The translations under genes and the position numbers were made by a program. Shown in pieces: positions 11,690-14,758 of a stretch of 14,758 nucleotides of DNA. Every line of letters starts with the position of its first letter. Positions within the stretch are counted from its first letter, which is position 1. The stretch is taken from positions 1 to 14,758 of the forward strand of contig JAFQDR010000097.1 in assembly GCA_017415945.1 (NCBI GenBank), given 5' to 3'. This DNA comes from Oscillospiraceae bacterium. GTDB lineage: Bacteria; Bacillota_A; Clostridia; Oscillospirales; Oscillospiraceae. Under the pieces are notes generated by a model. It saw only the letters and a program-made list of their open reading frames with translations, made no database searches and was not told the DNA's origin.

Positions 11690-13063
11690 TTACTTTTCCA
11701 CCAGTGCCTCGCCGATTTTGTATACATCCCCTGCGCCGATGGTGAGAATGATATCCCCGGGCTGGGCAAACTTCTTCAGATCCGCAACGATCTCCTCAAA
11801 GCTTGCAAAGTACTTGGCACCGTTGATCTCACGGCAGATATCCTTGGAGGAAATGCCGATGGTGTTGACCTCACGGGCAGCGTAGATCTCTGCCAGATAG
11901 GTGATATCGGGGCGCTTCAGCTGCTCCACGAAATCATCGAACAGTGCTGCGGTACGGGTGTAGGTATGGGGCTGGAAAACCACGATATTGCGCTTGTAGC
12001 CCAGCTGCTGCACCGCATCCATGGTGGCCTGGAGCTCACTGGGATGATGTGCGTAGTCGTCGTACACATCCGCGCCGTTGTACTTACCCTTGTACTCAAA
12101 GCGTCTGCCTGTGCCGATAAAGCCCGCCAGACCGTACTTAATGGCAGTTGCGCCGATGCCCAGATGCAAAGAGGCGGCAGCGGCAGCCAGTGCATTGCGG
12201 ATATTGTGCATACCGGGCACGTGCAAGGTCACATCGGTGATCTTCTCGCCCCCCGCGTACAGGTCGAACATACTCTTGGCACCGTTGAAGCGGATGTTGT
12301 CGGCATACACATCGGCATTCTTGTCGATGCCGAAGGTAATGATCTTGCGATTGATGCCCGCAACGGAGTCCATGGTATTTTTGTCTTCGTAGTTTGCCAC
12401 GATGCAGCCGTCCTCGGGAACGGACTCGGCAAATTTATGGAAGCTGTTTTCGATATCGGGAAGACCGCCCTTGAAGTAGTCCAGATGATCTTCTTCCACA
12501 TTGAGGATCACCGCCACTGTGGGGAAGAAATTCAGGAAGGAATCGTAATACTCGCAGGACTCCAGCACAATGGTGTCCCCATGGCCGATACGGTGACCTG
12601 CCTTCAAAATAGGCAAAGTGCCGCCAATCATCACAGTGGGATCCTTTTCTGCCGCCATGAGGATATGGGTGCACATGGAAGTAGTGGTGGTTTTGCCGTG
12701 GGTGCCGGAAATGCACAATGCATTCCGGTAGTATGTCATAATGGCTCCCCATGCCTCCGCACGTTCGAATACGGGGATGCCCATTTCGTGGGCGCGGATG
12801 ATCTCGGGGTTATCATCATGTACCGCAGCGGTGCGGACGATGAACTTGGTATCGGCCTCGATGTTTTCGGCATAGTGACCGTAGTACACCCTCACACCCA
12901 GCTCCTCCAGATGTGCGGTCTTATCGCTGTGGGCCATGTCGGAGCCCGTAATGGGCATACCCGCACCTGCCAGCACCTCAGCCAGAGGGCTCATGCTCAC
13001 GCCGCCCACCCCGATCAGGTGGCCCTTGCTGCGTGTTCTCAGATATTGATCAAAAGCTGTCAT
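11690..13063 (-). CDS. murC: UDP-N-acetylmuramate--L-alanine ligase
   Basis: A cytoplasmic ATP-dependent ligase that adds the first amino acid to UDP-MurNAc in peptidoglycan synthesis. The 457 residues match the family. Visible motifs are IGVGGVSMS at 17-25 (UDP-binding loop), the P-loop SGTHGKTTTT at 119-128, ESCEYYDSF at 168-176, NVEEDHLDYF at 188-197, HNIRNALA at 286-293, TGRRFE at 318-323, DDYAHHPSE at 335-343 and QPHTYTRT at 364-371. The start at 13063 was chosen because AGGAGG lies just upstream; the ATG 27 bases earlier (13090) would put this ribosome binding site inside the gene. It heads a two-gene unit with rqcP, with a promoter upstream and a terminator after rqcP. Confidence 0.95.
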   Translation of the reverse strand: MTAFDQYLRTRSKGHLIGVGGVSMSPLAEVLAGAGMPITGSDMAHSDKTAHLEELGVRVYYGHYAENIEADTKFIVRTAAVHDDNPEIIRAHEMGIPVFERAEAWGAIMTYYRNALCISGTHGKTTTTSMCTHILMAAEKDPTVMIGGTLPILKAGHRIGHGDTIVLESCEYYDSFLNFFPTVAVILNVEEDHLDYFKGGLPDIENSFHKFAESVPEDGCIVANYEDKNTMDSVAGINRKIITFGIDKNADVYADNIRFNGAKSMFDLYAGGEKITDVTLHVPGMHNIRNALAAAAASLHLGIGATAIKYGLAGFIGTGRRFEYKGKYNGADVYDDYAHHPSELQATMDAVQQLGYKRNIVVFQPHTYTRTAALFDDFVEQLKRPDITYLAEIYAAREVNTIGISSKDICREINGAKYFASFEEIVADLKKFAQPGDIILTIGAGDVYKIGEALVEK

Positions 13064-13098
13064 TGGCAGCCTCCTAATTGTTATTTTCATTCTTTTGT

Positions 13099-13127
13099 AT
13101 TATAATGTGTAGAAAGACATAAAACAA
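13099..13127 (-). promoter_or_regulatory. Promoter of murC-rqcP
   Basis: On the minus strand TTGTTT, 17 bases and TATAAT, about 35 bases before the murC start. Confidence 0.7.
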
Positions 13128-13240
13128 GGGTCAACATGGAATTTCTCCGCAATTTGTGTGACATTCCACGGATTGCCCCCTTATTCTCCCCGTCCCTATC
13201 ATAGTATATGACGGAAAACCCGCAAAGGAGACAATACTCC

Positions 13241-13843
13241 ATGAACAATATGATGAACAAACATGACGACTGGGAAGCTCTCCGAGAGGGCTGCATGCAG
13301 TGCGTGGGCTGTGCCCTCCACGAGACCCGCACCAATGTAGTATTCGGCGTGGGAAATCCCGATGCCCCCATCCTCATCGTGGGGGAAGGCCCCGGTGAGC
13401 AGGAGGATCTGCAGGGTGTTCCCTTCGTAGGCCCTGCGGGAAAGCTGCTGGACGATATGCTGTACCTCATCGGTCTGGACCGCAGCAAGCTGTACATCGC
13501 CAACATCGTCAAGTGCCGCCCGCCCCGCAACCGTGACCCCTTGGCAGAGGAGCAGGATGCCTGCAAATTCTGGCTGGACGAACAAATGCGGCTCATGGAT
13601 CCCGAGTTTGTCCTCTGCTTGGGCCGCATTGCCGCCCAGCGCATGATCCGCCATGACTTCAAAATCACCAAGGAGCACGGCAAGTGGTATCGGCGGGGCA
13701 AAATGCGCATGATGGCTGTTTACCACCCCTCCGCCCTGCTGCGGGACGAGCGGAAACGCCCCGAGACCTTTGCCGATCTGCGGGAATTCCGCAGGGTGGT
13801 GCGGGACTGCTATCCCGAGCTGTACGAGGAGGCACAAGCATGA
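13241..13843 (+). CDS. Family 4 uracil-DNA glycosylase (Fe-S)
   Basis: It removes uracil from DNA to begin base-excision repair. The 200-residue protein has all four family 4 cluster cysteines: C21-V-G-C24, C92 in KCRPPRNRDP and C108. GEGPGEQED at 48-56 is the water/uracil-binding motif, FVGPAGKLLD follows at 62-71, and HPSALLR at 162-168 is the second catalytic loop. The start at 13241 was chosen because AAAGGAG lies about 10 bases upstream; an ATG at 13208 has no site. The GEGPGEQED motif lacks the KRRIH insert that marks UdgX. The stop overlaps the next start as ATGA, so the acetyltransferase is probably co-translated. Confidence 0.93.
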   Translation: MNNMMNKHDDWEALREGCMQCVGCALHETRTNVVFGVGNPDAPILIVGEGPGEQEDLQGVPFVGPAGKLLDDMLYLIGLDRSKLYIANIVKCRPPRNRDPLAEEQDACKFWLDEQMRLMDPEFVLCLGRIAAQRMIRHDFKITKEHGKWYRRGKMRMMAVYHPSALLRDERKRPETFADLREFRRVVRDCYPELYEEAQA

Positions 13844-14661
13844 AGGACTATACCATCCGCCCCTTGACCATGGAGGATGCCCCCCAAGCCGCCGCCCTGT
13901 GGTCACTGGTGTTCGGGGACGACGAGGCTCTGGTACGGGAGTTCTTCCGTATTTTCGCCCACAGCCCTCACTTCGGAGTCTGCGCGGAGCAAAACGGCAC
14001 CATAGCCGCCGCAGCTTACTGCCCCCAAGGCACCGACTATGTGACCGCCGACGGAACCGTACGGAAGGGTGCCTATCTCTACGCCGTAGCCACCCACCCC
14101 CAACACCGCAAACGGGGACTTGCCGCCGAGCTGTGCAAAGACCTAAAGGAACAAGTGCTTGAGAACAACGAGATCCTGTTCACCAAGCCCTCGGAGGAAA
14201 GCCTATACCCTTGGTATGCGGAAAAAATCGGGGCCGTGCCCACTATGGGAATGACAAGCGCAGTCTTTGACCTTGGGGAACAGAGTGACTTGCCCGCTGC
14301 ATCCCTGTCCCCCGCCGACTATATGGCACGCCGTGATGCCGCATTGCAGGGGCTGCCCCATGTGCGCCACCATGAACACTGGACCCAATGGGCGCATCTG
14401 CTGCACCAAGCCTACGGCGGAGGGTTCTGCGCTGTGGGGGATTTCATCGCCGACTATTTCAGCGACGGCAGCACCCTGCAGATCAATGAGCTGCTGCCCC
14501 ACCCAACCATGGAACAGGCAGGGCGAGTGGCACAAGCCCTCATGGAGCATACAAACACTCTCCGCTGCACCTGCACCCTGTTGGGCACGGAGCATTATGT
14601 CTCCGCCGTCACCAAGGACGGGCCGCTCCCCACAGGCTGGTTTGGTGTTTGTTATGGTTAA
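13840..14661 (+). CDS. GNAT-family N-acetyltransferase
   Basis: A 273-residue protein with one clear GNAT domain in its first half. Motif A, YLYAVATHPQHRKRGLAAEL at 79-98, ends in the RKRGLA acetyl-CoA pyrophosphate loop, and YPWYAEKIG at 123-131 corresponds to motif B. The second half (about 150-273) has no motif I recognise and may be a second, degenerate acetyltransferase-like fold, as in Eis-type proteins; that is inference. The start at 13840 overlaps the glycosylase stop (ATGA) and has GAGGAGG just upstream; an earlier in-frame ATG lies inside the glycosylase. The substrate is unknown. The pairing with a DNA-repair gene may be only positional. Confidence 0.85.
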   Translation: MKDYTIRPLTMEDAPQAAALWSLVFGDDEALVREFFRIFAHSPHFGVCAEQNGTIAAAAYCPQGTDYVTADGTVRKGAYLYAVATHPQHRKRGLAAELCKDLKEQVLENNEILFTKPSEESLYPWYAEKIGAVPTMGMTSAVFDLGEQSDLPAASLSPADYMARRDAALQGLPHVRHHEHWTQWAHLLHQAYGGGFCAVGDFIADYFSDGSTLQINELLPHPTMEQAGRVAQALMEHTNTLRCTCTLLGTEHYVSAVTKDGPLPTGWFGVCYG

Positions 14662-14688
14662 TGCTCCGCACCCTTCGTAACGCATCGT

Positions 14689-14714
14689 GTAGGGAGCGTC
14701 CTCCCGGACGCTCC
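14689..14714 (+). repeat. GTAG-footed palindromic repeat, last copy
   Basis: GTAGGGAGCGTCC and GGACGCTCC pair around TCCC. It lies 28 bp after the acetyltransferase stop, which is also preceded by the GCTCCGCACCC flank seen before other copies. The window ends 44 bp later with no further gene. Confidence 0.7.
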
Positions 14715-14758
14715 GCTTCACTGCAGTCAGACATTCTCGCTTTTTATGTCCATTGCTG

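Noticed and set aside
11630..13105. Open frame of 491 codons on the plus strand
   Set aside because: Antisense of murC and rqcP, whose motifs are unambiguous on the minus strand.

Overview
The window looks like a piece of a Clostridia chromosome, most likely an Oscillospiraceae-type gut Firmicute. This is inferred from the gene content: a PBP5-like carboxypeptidase, the short Bacillota-type glucose-6-phosphate isomerase, MurC, an RqcP/YabO-like S4 protein, a small Firmicute P-loop protein, an 11-TM-size sodium symporter and a family 4 uracil-DNA glycosylase. It is also inferred from GGAGG-type ribosome binding sites, GC-rich codons, and intergenic space packed with short palindromic repeats. 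No species can be named from the sequence alone.

Layout. 1-215: repeat-bearing leader that contains a second, older-looking copy of the start of the next gene. 216-1361 (+): cysteine desulfurase, converging on and overlapping by 21 bp 1341-2669 (-), an AI-2E/PerM-type membrane protein; each gene's likely terminator lies inside the other's coding sequence. 2670-3275: repeats. 3276-4415 (+): D-Ala-D-Ala carboxypeptidase. 4416-4781: GTAG palindrome, MITE-like inverted repeat and the pgi promoter. 4782-6062 (+): pgi, followed by a 139-bp repeat insertion that duplicates the last 22 bp of the gene, then its terminator and more repeats. 6863-7276 (+): small P-loop ATPase-like protein with its own promoter and terminator. 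7601-8473 (-) and 8599-9933 (+): divergent LysR regulator and sodium:neurotransmitter-symporter-family transporter, sharing a 125-bp control region. 9934-11445: 1.5 kb with no intact gene, holding structured repeats, a three-way-junction fold, attenuator-like leader structures and the decayed 5' end of a secreted-protein gene. 11446-13063 (-): murC and rqcP, one base apart. 13241-14661 (+): uracil-DNA glycosylase and a GNAT acetyltransferase, overlapping by ATGA.

The protein genes are mostly housekeeping: sulfur transfer, peptidoglycan precursor synthesis and trimming, glycolysis, stalled-ribosome rescue, base-excision repair and amino-acid uptake. They form four short transcription units rather than one pathway. 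The unusual content lies between genes. One family of modular hairpin elements (at about 83-188, 2920-3070, 6093-6199, 6478-6633 and 9938-10064) keeps purine-rich internal-loop motifs while its stems change with compensation. At least ten scattered GTAG-footed palindromes resemble REP elements. Two of the modular elements sit at gene ends, and both lie between two copies of that gene's terminal codons at exactly the same offset (161 bp), with only synonymous differences between the coding parts of the copies. I consider this the most interesting signal. All structures were read by eye; nothing was folded or searched by computer.
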